This document shows positions 1-9,173 of a stretch of DNA of 64,000 bases, piece by piece. Position numbers and translations under genes: made by a program. Below the pieces are notes generated by a model. It saw nothing but the letters and a program-made list of their open reading frames with translations. It was not told where the DNA came from and did no database searches. The stretch covers positions 62,001 through 126,000 of the forward strand of contig NZ_FPKV01000003.1 in the NCBI RefSeq assembly GCF_900114265.1. The letters run 5' to 3'. This DNA comes from Flaviramulus basaltis. Its GTDB lineage: Bacteria; Bacteroidota; Bacteroidia; Flavobacteriales; Flavobacteriaceae. Position 1 is the stretch's first letter. Every line of letters starts with the position of its first letter.

Positions 1-774
1 GAGGTAGATAGAAGTTTTAATCCATTTCAAGAAGAAACTAATTCACGAGCAAGAGCCGTAGCTTATAAAAAAGAACCAGCTACAAGTTGGGAAAGTTTAT
101 ATGTAGGATTAGAATCAAAGGGAAATCAAACAAAACAAGATTTTAGTGAAGTTCATTTTGAAAGTGAAGAACAAACAGTTTCTATATTTGAAGATGAAAA
201 TGAGATAAAACAGGTTAATACAACCTATCAACTTCACAATAAATATATAGTTAGTACAATTAAATCGGGTATGTTGGTTATGGATCAACATCGAGCACAC
301 CAGCGGATTTTGTATGAAGATTTTCTAAAAAATATGACTATTAAAGAAGCTACAAGTCAACAATTATTATTTCCGCTTCAGCTTCATTTTTCAAAACAAG
401 ACATAGATATTATAAATCAGTTAAAAGATGATTTAGAACATACAGGTTTTATGTTTTCAAATATTAGTAAGGAATCTATTGATATTATAGGAGTACCGGT
501 TGGAGTACCAGAAAGCGAAGTGTCTATTATTTTAGAACAGCTTATTAGTGATGTTGAAAATGAGGTTCCAGATAGTAATTTTAGTGCCACAGATTTGTTA
601 GCAAAATCGATGGCAAAAAGTTTAGCAATTAAAACAGGGCAGTCTTTACAAAAGGATGAACAAGAACACTTGGTAAATAAGTTATTTGCTTGTAAAGAAC
701 CAAATGTGTCGCCTACTAATAGAACAACATTTGTAACAATGAGTGTTGATGAATTAGATAAAAAATTTATTTAG
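1..774 (+). CDS. mutL: DNA mismatch repair protein MutL, C-terminal part (5' end outside window)
   Basis: The open frame runs from base 1, so the N-terminal ATPase domain lies outside the window. What is visible is the linker and the C-terminal dimerization domain. That domain contains DQHRAHQRILYE (from about base 283), the counterpart of the MutL nuclease motif DQHA(X)2E(X)4E, with Arg for Ala and Gln for the first Glu. The usual ACR and CPHGRP metal motifs near the C-terminus are replaced by AKS-type and SPTNRTT sequence. MutL couples MutS mismatch recognition to strand removal; this copy looks endonuclease-deficient. The next gene starts 3 bp after its stop. Confidence 0.93.
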   Translation, partial: EVDRSFNPFQEETNSRARAVAYKKEPATSWESLYVGLESKGNQTKQDFSEVHFESEEQTVSIFEDENEIKQVNTTYQLHNKYIVSTIKSGMLVMDQHRAHQRILYEDFLKNMTIKEATSQQLLFPLQLHFSKQDIDIINQLKDDLEHTGFMFSNISKESIDIIGVPVGVPESEVSIILEQLISDVENEVPDSNFSATDLLAKSMAKSLAIKTGQSLQKDEQEHLVNKLFACKEPNVSPTNRTTFVTMSVDELDKKFI

Positions 775-777
775 AAT

Positions 778-1596
778 ATGATGAGGATTTCAGAAACCGT
801 TAAACATTTAATAATCATTAACGTGATTATGTTTATTGGTACACTTACAATAATGAATGGTGTTTTTTATGATTGGTTCGCTATGCATTTTCCTAAAAAT
901 GTAGCATTTCAACCATGGCAAATACTAACACATATGTTTATGCATGGAGGTGCAATGCATATTTTATTTAATATGTTCGCTCTTTGGATGTTTGGTACAC
1001 CGGTAGAACAAGCTTTAGGAAGTAAACGTTTTTTATTTATATATTTTTCTGCAGGATTGGGTGCAGTTGCATTGCAAGTGGGTTACTATTATTATGATTT
1101 TTATAGTGCTTATCAAGGTATTGCAGATTTACATATGAATAATGATTTATTAAGAAAAATTGTTTCAATTGATGCGAGCAATGGACAATATATAAAAGGA
1201 GAAATATTAAGTAAACAAATGATACCATTTTTAAATGAGTATAATTTCGATTCTAATTTAATTGATAGTAATGCTTTTAAGGCTTTGTTTGATATGAACA
1301 TAATAGCAAGAAATACCATGGTAGGAGCATCAGGTTGTATTATGGGAATTCTTGTAGCATTTGGAATGATGAATCCTGAAGCTAAATTGATGATGATATT
1401 TTTACCAATTCCCATAAAGGCTAAATACTTTATTCCAGGTATTATTATTTTAGATTTAATTTCGGGCATTACAGGTCAATCTTTTTTTAGTCCTAGTAAT
1501 ACGGCTTATATGGCACATGTTGGTGGCGCATTAACAGGATTTATAATTATGTGGTATTGGAAAAGAACACAGTTTAACAAAAATCGCTGGAATTAA
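778..1596 (+). CDS. Rhomboid family intramembrane serine protease (first of pair)
   Basis: A 272-residue polytopic membrane protein with the rhomboid signature: a His-rich HMFMHGGAMHILFN segment near residue 51, the catalytic serine in GASG (about residue 185), and the catalytic histidine in AHVGG (about residue 247). A hydrophilic insertion of about 70 residues separates the early helices from the GASG helix. Rhomboids cleave transmembrane substrates within the bilayer; the substrate is unknown. The gene starts ATGATG 3 bp after mutL, so the second Met is an equally possible start. It overlaps the next rhomboid gene by one base (TAATG), implying translational coupling. Confidence 0.92.
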   Translation: MMRISETVKHLIIINVIMFIGTLTIMNGVFYDWFAMHFPKNVAFQPWQILTHMFMHGGAMHILFNMFALWMFGTPVEQALGSKRFLFIYFSAGLGAVALQVGYYYYDFYSAYQGIADLHMNNDLLRKIVSIDASNGQYIKGEILSKQMIPFLNEYNFDSNLIDSNAFKALFDMNIIARNTMVGASGCIMGILVAFGMMNPEAKLMMIFLPIPIKAKYFIPGIIILDLISGITGQSFFSPSNTAYMAHVGGALTGFIIMWYWKRTQFNKNRWN

Positions 1597-2489
1597 TGAG
1601 TTCTCTTTCTCAAGACATAAAACAAAAATTATCTAATCTTAATGTATTAGAAAAAATAATAGCCGTTAATGTGGTTGTTTTTGTGGTTGGTTATATACTA
1701 ACTAAAGTACTGTCTCTTTCAGATGAGACTAGTTTAAATTGGTTAGAACTACCAAGTAGTTTTTCTGAGTTAATAACTAAACCATGGGCGATTATTACCT
1801 ATGCTTTTGCGCATTACGATTTTTTACATATCCTTTTCAATATGCTTTGGTTGTATTTTTTAGGGCGTATGTTTTTAAATTTATTTAGCCCCAAAATGGC
1901 CTTGAATATTTATTTCTTGGGTGCTATTTCTGGTGGTTTATTATTTATGTTGTGCTATACATTATTTCCAAGTGTATTTGGTAGTTACTCAAGGTTACTT
2001 GGTGCTTCGGCAGCAGTGAGAGCATTATTGATTTTTTTATGTGCTTATATGCCTAATCAAGAGATACGTTTTTTTACCTTTAATATAAAACTTTGGTATG
2101 TAGGTGTTGCCATTGTTATCTTAGATGTTTTTGGTATTATAACGGGGGTAAATGATCCAATAAATGGGAATGCTGGTGGTAATTTAGCGCATTTAGGCGG
2201 CGCATTACTAGGCTGCTTTTATGCAAAACAATTAGTGAAAGGTCAAGATATAGGTAAAGGGTTTGAGCGTTTTGTAGATCGTCTTGTTAGCATGTTTAAA
2301 TCATCAAAAAAAGGACCTTTAAAAACAGTCCATAAAAACAAAAGTAAGGTAGGCGGTTATACTAAAGCCGATTTTAAAGAGTTTAATAACCAAAAGAAAA
2401 TTGATGTTATTCTTGATAAAATTAGTAAAAGCGGTTATGATAGTTTAACTAGCGAAGAAAAAGAATTTTTATTTAAAGCAGGGAAGTAA
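1596..2489 (+). CDS. Rhomboid family intramembrane serine protease with C-terminal cytosolic tail (second of pair)
   Basis: This 297-residue membrane protein has the rhomboid serine in GASAA (about residue 138) and the histidine in AHLGG (about residue 199), so both catalytic residues are present, with Ala replacing the usual Gly after the serine. After the membrane core comes a basic stretch and a short helical tail ending near LTSEEKEFLF, which resembles the small domain found at the C-terminus of flavobacterial rhomboids (DUF6576-like). Two adjacent rhomboid genes after mutL are a common flavobacterial arrangement. It is coupled to the preceding rhomboid by a one-base overlap. Confidence 0.9.
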   Translation: MSSLSQDIKQKLSNLNVLEKIIAVNVVVFVVGYILTKVLSLSDETSLNWLELPSSFSELITKPWAIITYAFAHYDFLHILFNMLWLYFLGRMFLNLFSPKMALNIYFLGAISGGLLFMLCYTLFPSVFGSYSRLLGASAAVRALLIFLCAYMPNQEIRFFTFNIKLWYVGVAIVILDVFGIITGVNDPINGNAGGNLAHLGGALLGCFYAKQLVKGQDIGKGFERFVDRLVSMFKSSKKGPLKTVHKNKSKVGGYTKADFKEFNNQKKIDVILDKISKSGYDSLTSEEKEFLFKAGK

Positions 2490-2519
2490 TTTTTAAAAGT
2501 ACATGATTGAATTAGATAA

Positions 2520-3542
2520 ATGAAAAAATTAAGTTTTATAAATAAAATTATCTATTTCATAAATGTAGTAGTCGCAATATTACTACTCTTATCATATATT
2601 TTACCTTTTTTACCTCCAAAAACATTTTCCATTTTATCTGTAGTTAATTTAGGTGTTTCGTTTTTAATTCTAATTAATGCCTTATGTTTTTTGTATTGGT
2701 TAATCAGGTTAAAAAAGCAATTAATGTTATCGCTTTTAGTCCTTGTAATAGGCTATTTTTCTTTTGGCTCTTTATATAAGTTTTCATCTTCAAAAAAAAT
2801 TGAAAGCCATGGAAATTTAAAAGTCATGAATTATAATGTGAGACTTTTTAATTTGTACGATTGGCTTACAGAACAAGATATTGAAACCAAAATTATAGAT
2901 TTTGTAAAGACAGAATCACCAGATGTGTTAAGTATTCAGGAATATCATCCGCAGGATAATATAGATTTATCTTTCTTTAAATATAAATTTGAAAAACTTT
3001 CTGGTAAAAAAATAAAATCTGGACAAGCAATTTATTCGAAATATCCTATTATTAATTCTGGTTCTGTTGAGTTTCCAAATACAGCAAATAACGCTATTTA
3101 TGCCGATATTGTTAAAGAAAAAGACACCATAAGAATATATAATATTCACCTAGAATCATTGCGTATAGATACAAAAGTTGAAAGCTTAAAAAAGGAAAAT
3201 TCAGAAAAACTTTTTAATAGAATAGGAACAACTTTTAAAATGCAGCAATTCCAAACTGAATTATTTTTAGCACATAAAAAAAAGTGTCACTACAAAATGG
3301 TGATTTGTGGCGATTTTAATAATACCGCTTTTTCGTATGTATACAGAAAAATTAAAGGTGATTTAAAAGATACATTTAAAGAATCCGGAAACGGTTTTGG
3401 ACGTACTTACGATTTTAAATTTTTCCCAGTTCGAATAGACTTTATTTTTGCTGATGATGCCTTTTCAGTAAATGGATTTAAAGCTTATAATGAACATTAT
3501 TCTGATCATTATCCAATAATGGCGACTTTGAGTTTAGAATAA
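2520..3542 (+). CDS. Membrane-anchored endonuclease/exonuclease/phosphatase family protein
   Basis: Three hydrophobic segments occupy roughly the first 90 residues. They are followed by an endonuclease/exonuclease/phosphatase (DNase I-like) domain with NYNVRLF, IQEYHP (metal-binding Glu), GDFNN (Asp/Asn catalytic pair) and SDHYPI (terminal Asp-His). The fold hydrolyses phosphodiester or phosphomonoester bonds in nucleic acids, sphingolipids or inositol phosphates, and the sequence does not say which. Topology places the domain on one membrane face. The gene lies 30 bp after the second rhomboid and probably ends this rightward transcription unit, which converges on the DUF6122 gene. Confidence 0.88.
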   Translation: MKKLSFINKIIYFINVVVAILLLLSYILPFLPPKTFSILSVVNLGVSFLILINALCFLYWLIRLKKQLMLSLLVLVIGYFSFGSLYKFSSSKKIESHGNLKVMNYNVRLFNLYDWLTEQDIETKIIDFVKTESPDVLSIQEYHPQDNIDLSFFKYKFEKLSGKKIKSGQAIYSKYPIINSGSVEFPNTANNAIYADIVKEKDTIRIYNIHLESLRIDTKVESLKKENSEKLFNRIGTTFKMQQFQTELFLAHKKKCHYKMVICGDFNNTAFSYVYRKIKGDLKDTFKESGNGFGRTYDFKFFPVRIDFIFADDAFSVNGFKAYNEHYSDHYPIMATLSLE

Positions 3543-3594
3543 TTAACTTATTGCTGAACGACTTTGGTAACCTGTTTTTTTATAAATAAGAGTA

Positions 3595-3903
3595 TTACAT
3601 TAAAGCACAATCTACCAAATCTGCAATAATATGTATCACTAAGCCTAATGCTAATAATCTTGATTTTTTAGGAAATAAAAGAAACAAATAGAATGTAATC
3701 GCAAAAGAGGAGTGAAGCGGATGAAACCCAATACTACATCTATTTGGGTCAAAAATTGGATTTGCCAATAAGTGGTCTAAATCAATTAGCATACCAGATA
3801 GCATAATTAAAAAAGCGACCTTCCATTTGGGTTTATACCAAATTAAAGCAACTATTAATGGGATAAAAATATGGCACCCATAATGCGCTAAAGTTTGTAG
3901 CAT
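3595..3903 (-). CDS. DUF6122 family small membrane protein
   Basis: A 102-residue protein with about three hydrophobic helices and conserved-looking polar residues (LAHYGCHIFIP at the start, LIDLDHLLANPIFDPNRCSI in the middle, FHPLHS). The Asp/His pattern inside membrane segments resembles metal-dependent membrane hydrolase families of the YdjM/LexA-binding type, but that is inference. It matches the family I know as DUF6122 in Flavobacteriia. Its start codon overlaps the end of the WbqC gene by one base, making it the last gene of the leftward lepB-WbqC block. No function is established. Confidence 0.85.
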   Translation of the reverse strand: MLQTLAHYGCHIFIPLIVALIWYKPKWKVAFLIMLSGMLIDLDHLLANPIFDPNRCSIGFHPLHSSFAITFYLFLLFPKKSRLLALGLVIHIIADLVDCALM

Positions 3904-4526
3904 TATTTGAGAGCTAAGGTTTGAGATTCTAAATAATTTAAAGTATTTGGACCTTCATTAAAAAGTAAATCTAAGATGCTTAAATTGGGAGTAAATCCAT
4001 GTTTGTCACTAAAAACTTGGGTGTAATTATCAAACTGTTGCAACATTTCTTTTTTAGCATTTACTAAATATCTAAAGTCTGTTTTATCCTCAATTATTTT
4101 TTGGTAAGTTTCGGTTTTAGAAATATTTAAATCTAACTGTAAACAATCGCAAACAACTTCAAAGCACTTTAAGTTGAAGTCTAGAATATAATCAGCTTTT
4201 TGGGTGAATAAAGGTAAAAGTTCATCTTCATAATATTCGAAAAAAGGAGAAGTTCTGTATGCAGAAAGCAATGATTTCCAATGAATATCTTGCCAATTTT
4301 CTTCATTAAAAATTTTTACATCTCTATATTTTTGACGATTTTTTTGTGAGTGAATAACAGGAATATTTAATGCCAGTTTTCCGTTAGCCCCGTATATGTA
4401 AGCGCGATTTCTATAAGTTTGCTTTAAAAAACTATCATCCATTTCAAAGACGATTTCCTTAGCATTTATCATTGCTGCAAAATGTGCTATGTTAGGGAAG
4501 TATGTTGGATGGATTATAATGTTCAT
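3903..4526 (-). CDS. WbqC family protein
   Basis: The 207-residue protein begins MNIIIHPTYFPNIAHF and contains NRAYIYGANGKLALNIPV and WQDIHWKSLLSAYRTSPFF, the hallmark segments of the WbqC family. That family was named from O-antigen clusters, and its biochemical role is poorly defined, with a link to amino-sugar modification proposed. In Flavobacteriia it is regularly found beside lepB, as here, rather than in polysaccharide clusters. It overlaps its upstream neighbour and its downstream DUF6122 gene by one base each, so the three are probably co-translated. Confidence 0.9.
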   Translation of the reverse strand: MNIIIHPTYFPNIAHFAAMINAKEIVFEMDDSFLKQTYRNRAYIYGANGKLALNIPVIHSQKNRQKYRDVKIFNEENWQDIHWKSLLSAYRTSPFFEYYEDELLPLFTQKADYILDFNLKCFEVVCDCLQLDLNISKTETYQKIIEDKTDFRYLVNAKKEMLQQFDNYTQVFSDKHGFTPNLSILDLLFNEGPNTLNYLESQTLALK

Positions 4527-5263
4527 TAGTTAATTAACGTTGCCATTTTTAATTCTTCAGAAATTCCATTCACATAATCATTAATAATATTCAGTTTTTC
4601 AGCAAGCTCAAAACCTTTAAAACCGTTTATATCTTGATAATTAATATGCTTACTATAAAAGTTAAGATATTTGGTTGCCAATGGGATATAAGACCAATGC
4701 CACATTTCTAAATTATAACCTGTTCTACCATTTTCTTTATTTGTATAAACCTGGTAAAATCCATATTTACTGGCGTTTTTCACTAACCATTCATATTCTT
4801 TTTTTCCTTTGCCTTTTTTAAAGTAGGAATTGCTTAAACTGTTCAAATCCATATCAGTTCCCCAATGATGTCTTGAAGTTGTCGGCATAGAACTATATTC
4901 TAAAATTTGTTTTGCACGGTCAATAGGTTGAAGATTTTTATATTTATCCCATTTTCTCTCCCAAATAGATTTCTGTTCACTAAAATTTCTAGTTCCAGAA
5001 ATAATTTTTAAATCAATACTATCTGTTTTAGCCTGATTAAACATGTTAGTAAAAGCATTATAAACCTCTTTATTTAAGTAAATAGTTTTTGAGGAATGTA
5101 TAGGGTTTACCTTAACAAAAAGCTTGTTGTTTTTATAGTTGAATTTGCCTAATACTAAATCTTTATAAATAATATCATGTTGAACAGTATCTTGCGAAAC
5201 AGCTTTATTTTCGAAACTGAAAATAATAGAAAAACAAATAACTATAAAACTTTTAACGCTCAT
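4526..5263 (-). CDS. M15 family zinc D-alanyl-D-alanine carboxypeptidase (VanY/DacB-like)
   Basis: The protein opens with a Sec signal peptide (about residues 1-22) and carries the M15B zinc-binding and catalytic pattern: SRHHWGTDMDLN (His and Asp ligands) in the middle, then EMWHWSYIP with the catalytic Glu and third zinc ligand near the C-terminal third. Such enzymes trim the terminal D-Ala from peptidoglycan stem peptides in the periplasm. At 245 residues it is a normal length for a VanY-type enzyme with a short N-terminal extension. It overlaps the WbqC gene by one base and lies 45 bp downstream of lepB. Confidence 0.9.
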   Translation of the reverse strand: MSVKSFIVICFSIIFSFENKAVSQDTVQHDIIYKDLVLGKFNYKNNKLFVKVNPIHSSKTIYLNKEVYNAFTNMFNQAKTDSIDLKIISGTRNFSEQKSIWERKWDKYKNLQPIDRAKQILEYSSMPTTSRHHWGTDMDLNSLSNSYFKKGKGKKEYEWLVKNASKYGFYQVYTNKENGRTGYNLEMWHWSYIPLATKYLNFYSKHINYQDINGFKGFELAEKLNIINDYVNGISEELKMATLIN

Positions 5264-5308
5264 AAAATGTTTAATCGTTTCTTTAAAAGTTAAATTTCGG
5301 TAAAATAA

Positions 5309-6883
5309 TTATTCTTTTTGTAATCTTTTCCTTGACCAATATCTAATACCAAAATAAGCTATTAATAGTACGATAAAGGGCAGAAGATAAGAGGTTGCTT
5401 TTCCATTTCCACTAACAGTGGTAAAGAAACGCTCCCAACGTGGGCTTTTTCCATCCCAACTCATCCAAATAAATACAGGTTTACCAACAACATGGTTAAA
5501 AGGAACAAAGCCCCAAGCTCTTGCATCTATAGAGTTGTGACGGTTGTCTCCCATCATCCAATAATAATTTTGTTTAAAAGTATAAGTGTTAGCTACTTCT
5601 CCATTAATTAAAATTTGATTGCCTTTTACTTGTAAAGTGTTGCCTTCATATTCCGTAATAACACGTTTATAAAGCGGTAAGACTTCTAAATTGATATCAA
5701 TAGTTTTTCCTTCTTCAGGAATATATAATGGACCAAAGAAATCTACATTCCAATTATAATTAGGGTCATGAGGAAAAACACCAGAATCTCTAACTCCTTT
5801 TTCTTTTATATTAGGTGTTATACTAGCAACATTAGGATGGTTTTTAAATTTAGCTAAAGCTTCATCAGAAATTGCTGAGAAATAGTAAGTATTTTGATTA
5901 TTAATGATGCCAAATCCATCTGTAATATCGTAACGATCCTTTAAAAATTTCGGGTTAAATTGATTTGTTTTAGGTTGAACTAGGTAACTAAATTGTAAGT
6001 GAGCTCTATCTGGTAATTCATTTTTCACACCATTTATATAAACAAACCCATCACGTACTTCAAGCGAATCGCCAGCTATTGCAACACAACGTTTTACTAG
6101 ATTGGTTTTTTTGTCTATAGGTTTATAGTAGTTTCTGTCTGGATGAAAATTATTCATATCCAGAAGTGTATCTGCTGGTTGATTGAAAACCACTATTTCA
6201 TTTCTTTCTATCTTTTCAAAACCTGGAAGTCTTAAATAGGGTAATTGTAATTTGTTTTTCCAAGATTTACTGTCTTTATGATCGTCAAATAAATAGGATT
6301 TCTTTCCTAAAATAGGAATAGTATCATGTACCATTGGCGCAGCAACCGTAGTCATAGGAACTCTAGCGCCATAATTAAATTTACTTACAAACAAGAAGTC
6401 GCCAACCAATAATGATTTTTCTAACGATGATGATGGAATTGTAAACGGTTGTATAAAATAAGTGTGTACAATAGTTGCAGCTACAATTGCAAAAAGTATA
6501 GAACTTGTCCACTCTCCAGAATTTGATTTTGGGTGTATACTTCTGTCTTTAATATAATTTACATCAGCAATATAATTCAAATAAAAATTATAAAAGCCTA
6601 ATGTAATGACAGCTAAAAATGTATCTAATGTTGTGTTTTTTCTAAAACTTCTAGCAGTTTCTACCCAAACAACCGCCAGCATAATAAGGTTAACGATAGG
6701 TAAAAATAATAGAATAACCCACCACCAAGGACGATTGATTATCTTCATTAAAATAACACCATTATAAACAGGAACAAAAGCTTCCCAAGCTTGTCTTCCA
6801 GCTTTAATATATAATTTCCAAGTACCTAAACCGTGAATTACTTGTATAATTAATATGAATATAAACCATTGTGTCCACGTCAT
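5309..6883 (-). CDS. lepB: Signal peptidase I, long Bacteroidota type
   Basis: This 524-residue protein has an N-terminal module with about four hydrophobic segments (DUF5684-like) before the peptidase. The catalytic serine lies in PSSSLEKSLLVGDFLFVSK and the catalytic lysine in LVKRCVAIAGDSLEV; the conserved box GDNRHNSIDARAWGFVP follows, and a C-terminal membrane helix plus basic tail ends the protein. It removes signal peptides from exported proteins on the outer face of the inner membrane. The length and the Leu after the catalytic Ser are typical of Bacteroidetes LepB. It sits between dapB and the M15 peptidase. Confidence 0.95.
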   Translation of the reverse strand: MTWTQWFIFILIIQVIHGLGTWKLYIKAGRQAWEAFVPVYNGVILMKIINRPWWWVILLFLPIVNLIMLAVVWVETARSFRKNTTLDTFLAVITLGFYNFYLNYIADVNYIKDRSIHPKSNSGEWTSSILFAIVAATIVHTYFIQPFTIPSSSLEKSLLVGDFLFVSKFNYGARVPMTTVAAPMVHDTIPILGKKSYLFDDHKDSKSWKNKLQLPYLRLPGFEKIERNEIVVFNQPADTLLDMNNFHPDRNYYKPIDKKTNLVKRCVAIAGDSLEVRDGFVYINGVKNELPDRAHLQFSYLVQPKTNQFNPKFLKDRYDITDGFGIINNQNTYYFSAISDEALAKFKNHPNVASITPNIKEKGVRDSGVFPHDPNYNWNVDFFGPLYIPEEGKTIDINLEVLPLYKRVITEYEGNTLQVKGNQILINGEVANTYTFKQNYYWMMGDNRHNSIDARAWGFVPFNHVVGKPVFIWMSWDGKSPRWERFFTTVSGNGKATSYLLPFIVLLIAYFGIRYWSRKRLQKE

Positions 6884-6948
6884 AATCTTAAAATTTTATT
6901 TTTTATTAGTAGTAACAAGCATTGAAGTTGTTACATATTTAAATAGTA

Positions 6949-7653
6949 TTAACCAATATTTAACACGTCGTTCATGGTGAAAACACCATTTTTTCCAACA
7001 ATCCACTCCGCGGCAATAACTGCGCCTAAAGCAAAACCTTGTCTGTTGTGAGCAACATGTTCAATAGTAATAGTATCAACTTCGCTTTCGTAATTTATAG
7101 TATGCGTTCCAGGAACATCTTCAATACGTTTAGCCACTATAGGAATAATGGATTCTCCTTTTTCGTCTAATTTCCAATCCTTAAAATTTTCATTATTTGA
7201 AATAATATCATTGGCTAGGGAAATAGCAGTTCCGCTTGGAGCATCTAGTTTTTGAGTGTGATGAATTTCTTCCATAGAAACACTATACTGTTTTAGTGTA
7301 TTCATCATTTTAGCAAGTGTTTTATTTAACTCGAAAAATATATTAACACCTAAGCTATAGTTTGATGCGTAAATAAAACCACCATTTTTTTCTTTACATA
7401 AGGCAACTGCCTTATCATAATTATCCAACCAACCAGTTGTACCAGAAATAACAGGCACATCATTATTTATACAATTAGAAATATTGTTAAAAGCCACAGT
7501 TGGGATACTAAAGTCTATGGCAACATCGGCTTTAGTAATATCATAATTACTATCACCTTTATCAATTTTTAAAACAATATCGTGTCCGCGTTTGATGGCG
7601 ATTTGCTCAATAGTTTTACCCATTTTTCCGTATCCAAGTAAAGCAATTTTCAT
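6949..7653 (-). CDS. dapB: 4-hydroxy-tetrahydrodipicolinate reductase
   Basis: DapB reduces 4-hydroxy-tetrahydrodipicolinate to tetrahydrodipicolinate with NAD(P)H in lysine and meso-diaminopimelate synthesis. The N-terminal dinucleotide-binding loop LGYGKMGKTIE and the substrate-binding and catalytic signature EIHHTQKLDAPSGTA are both present. The length of 234 residues is slightly shorter than proteobacterial DapB but normal for Flavobacteriia. One base separates its start from the stop of the DUF5683 gene, so it belongs to the parA-parB-DUF5683-dapB-lepB block. That block connects chromosome partition, cell-wall precursor supply and export. Confidence 0.96.
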   Translation of the reverse strand: MKIALLGYGKMGKTIEQIAIKRGHDIVLKIDKGDSNYDITKADVAIDFSIPTVAFNNISNCINNDVPVISGTTGWLDNYDKAVALCKEKNGGFIYASNYSLGVNIFFELNKTLAKMMNTLKQYSVSMEEIHHTQKLDAPSGTAISLANDIISNNENFKDWKLDEKGESIIPIVAKRIEDVPGTHTINYESEVDTITIEHVAHNRQGFALGAVIAAEWIVGKNGVFTMNDVLNIG

Positions 7654-7654
7654 T

Positions 7655-8275
7655 CTAAAATTTAAAATTTAAGGTTAATCCAAGACTGCTAGAAGCATCA
7701 AATTCGTCTATCTTATAATGCGGCGCTAATGATAGATTTTCATCCACATTATATTGCATTAAATGCGCATCTACATTAGCGTCAATAATATTTAATGCAT
7801 AAAGCCCAATAGTTACTAAAAGCGATATTTCTTTATTTTTTCTATAAAATTTTTGTGCGCGTTCTAAGCCTTCAATAGTTACTCTAGGAGTAGCTAATTG
7901 ATTGCCTTGGCTATCTAAATAAAATTCATCATTTGTAAATCCGGCAATTCTGCTTTTATAGGCATCTCTATATCTATTGTACTCCTTATTATTAGTTACA
8001 TAAAAATAAACACCTGTACCAATGGCACCATAAACTAGCGGAATTTTCCAGTATTTTTTATTGTAGGCTTGTCCTAGACCAGGTAAAATGGCAGAATAAA
8101 AAGCAGCTTTTGCTGGAGAAAGGGGGTTTATAGGTTCTCTTATTTCTATAATAGAGTCTACAACAACTTCTTCAAGAATTTGTTTTTTTTTTGAATCTTT
8201 ATCTTGAGCTATCAAAGAAAAACAACACAAAAGTAATAGTATACTTGCTATTAGATATTTATTTAGCACCTTCAA
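7655..8275 (-). CDS. DUF5683 domain-containing membrane protein
   Basis: The 206-residue protein has an N-terminal signal peptide or anchor and the DUF5683 core: NPLSPAKAAFYSAILPGLGQ, AYNKKYWKIPLVYGAIG and TNNKEYNRYRDAYKSR, with two membrane segments and a C-terminal stretch ending in GLTLNFKF. The last part resembles a short beta-strand tail. The function is unknown, but in Bacteroidota it is almost always located between parB and dapB, as here. Its start lies inside the parB 3' end (17-bp overlap), which suggests translational coupling. Confidence 0.9.
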   Translation of the reverse strand: MKVLNKYLIASILLLLCCFSLIAQDKDSKKKQILEEVVVDSIIEIREPINPLSPAKAAFYSAILPGLGQAYNKKYWKIPLVYGAIGTGVYFYVTNNKEYNRYRDAYKSRIAGFTNDEFYLDSQGNQLATPRVTIEGLERAQKFYRKNKEISLLVTIGLYALNIIDANVDAHLMQYNVDENLSLAPHYKIDEFDASSSLGLTLNFKF

Positions 8276-9170
8276 CTAATTTTTTAATACGATTAAAATC
8301 TTCTTCTGAATGAAATGGAATAGTGATTTTTCCTTTTCCGTTTTTAGAGACTTTAACGTCAATTTTGTGTCCAAAGTATTCTGAAAATGTGCTAATTCCT
8401 TTTTTGATGTGTTTTGGAATCTCATCATTTTCTTCATTTTTTGAAGGTACAGTACTATTTTCTGCAGAATTAAAGTTACGAACTAAACTTTCAGTTTCTC
8501 TAACAGATAGTTTTTTAGATAGTATTTTTTCATAGATATCTAATTGAATAGTTTGATCTTCAATAGTAATTAAAGCACGACCATGCCCCATAGAAATAAA
8601 ACCATCACGCATACCTGTTTGAATGATAGGATCTAGTTTTAATAGGCGTAAATAGTTAGCAATAGTTGAACGTTTTTTTCCCACACGCTCACTCATTTGT
8701 TCTTGAGTAAGATTAATTTCGTCAATTAATCTTTGGTATGATAATGCAATTTCAATAGGATCTAAATCTTGACGTTGAATGTTTTCAACCAAAGCCATTT
8801 CTAACGATTCTTGGTCGTTAGCAATTCTTACATAGGCAGGAATAGTTTCTAAACCAATTAATTTAGAAGCTCTAAAACGACGCTCACCAGAAACTAATTG
8901 AAATTTATTTAGGCCTAATTTTCTAACTGTAATAGGTTGAATAATGCCTAATTCTTTAATAGAAGAAGCTAACTCGCGTAAAGATTCTTCGCTAAAATTT
9001 GTACGTGGTTGAAAAGGGTTAACCTCAATAAAATCAACATCTAACTCAACAATATTACCTATAACTTTATCGGCATTTTTATCTTGTATCGATTGAATGT
9101 CATTACTCGGGTCATTTAATAATGCAGATAAACCTCTACCTAAAGCCTGTTTTTTAGTTGCCTTAGCCAT
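8259..9170 (-). CDS. parB: Chromosome partitioning protein ParB
   Basis: ParB is a CTP-dependent clamp that loads at parS and spreads on DNA for chromosome segregation. The 303-residue protein has the ParB/Srx core (PFQPRTNFSEESLRELASSI, then VSGERRFRASKLIGLETIPA with the GERRFRA nucleotide-binding box), followed by the helix-turn-helix NLTQEQMSERVGKKRSTIAN and a C-terminal dimerization region. It lies 3 bp downstream of parA and overlaps the DUF5683 gene. On reading I did not recognise a parS-like 16-mer near it. Confidence 0.96.
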   Translation of the reverse strand: MAKATKKQALGRGLSALLNDPSNDIQSIQDKNADKVIGNIVELDVDFIEVNPFQPRTNFSEESLRELASSIKELGIIQPITVRKLGLNKFQLVSGERRFRASKLIGLETIPAYVRIANDQESLEMALVENIQRQDLDPIEIALSYQRLIDEINLTQEQMSERVGKKRSTIANYLRLLKLDPIIQTGMRDGFISMGHGRALITIEDQTIQLDIYEKILSKKLSVRETESLVRNFNSAENSTVPSKNEENDEIPKHIKKGISTFSEYFGHKIDVKVSKNGKGKITIPFHSEEDFNRIKKLVEGAK

Positions 9171-9173
9171 AAA

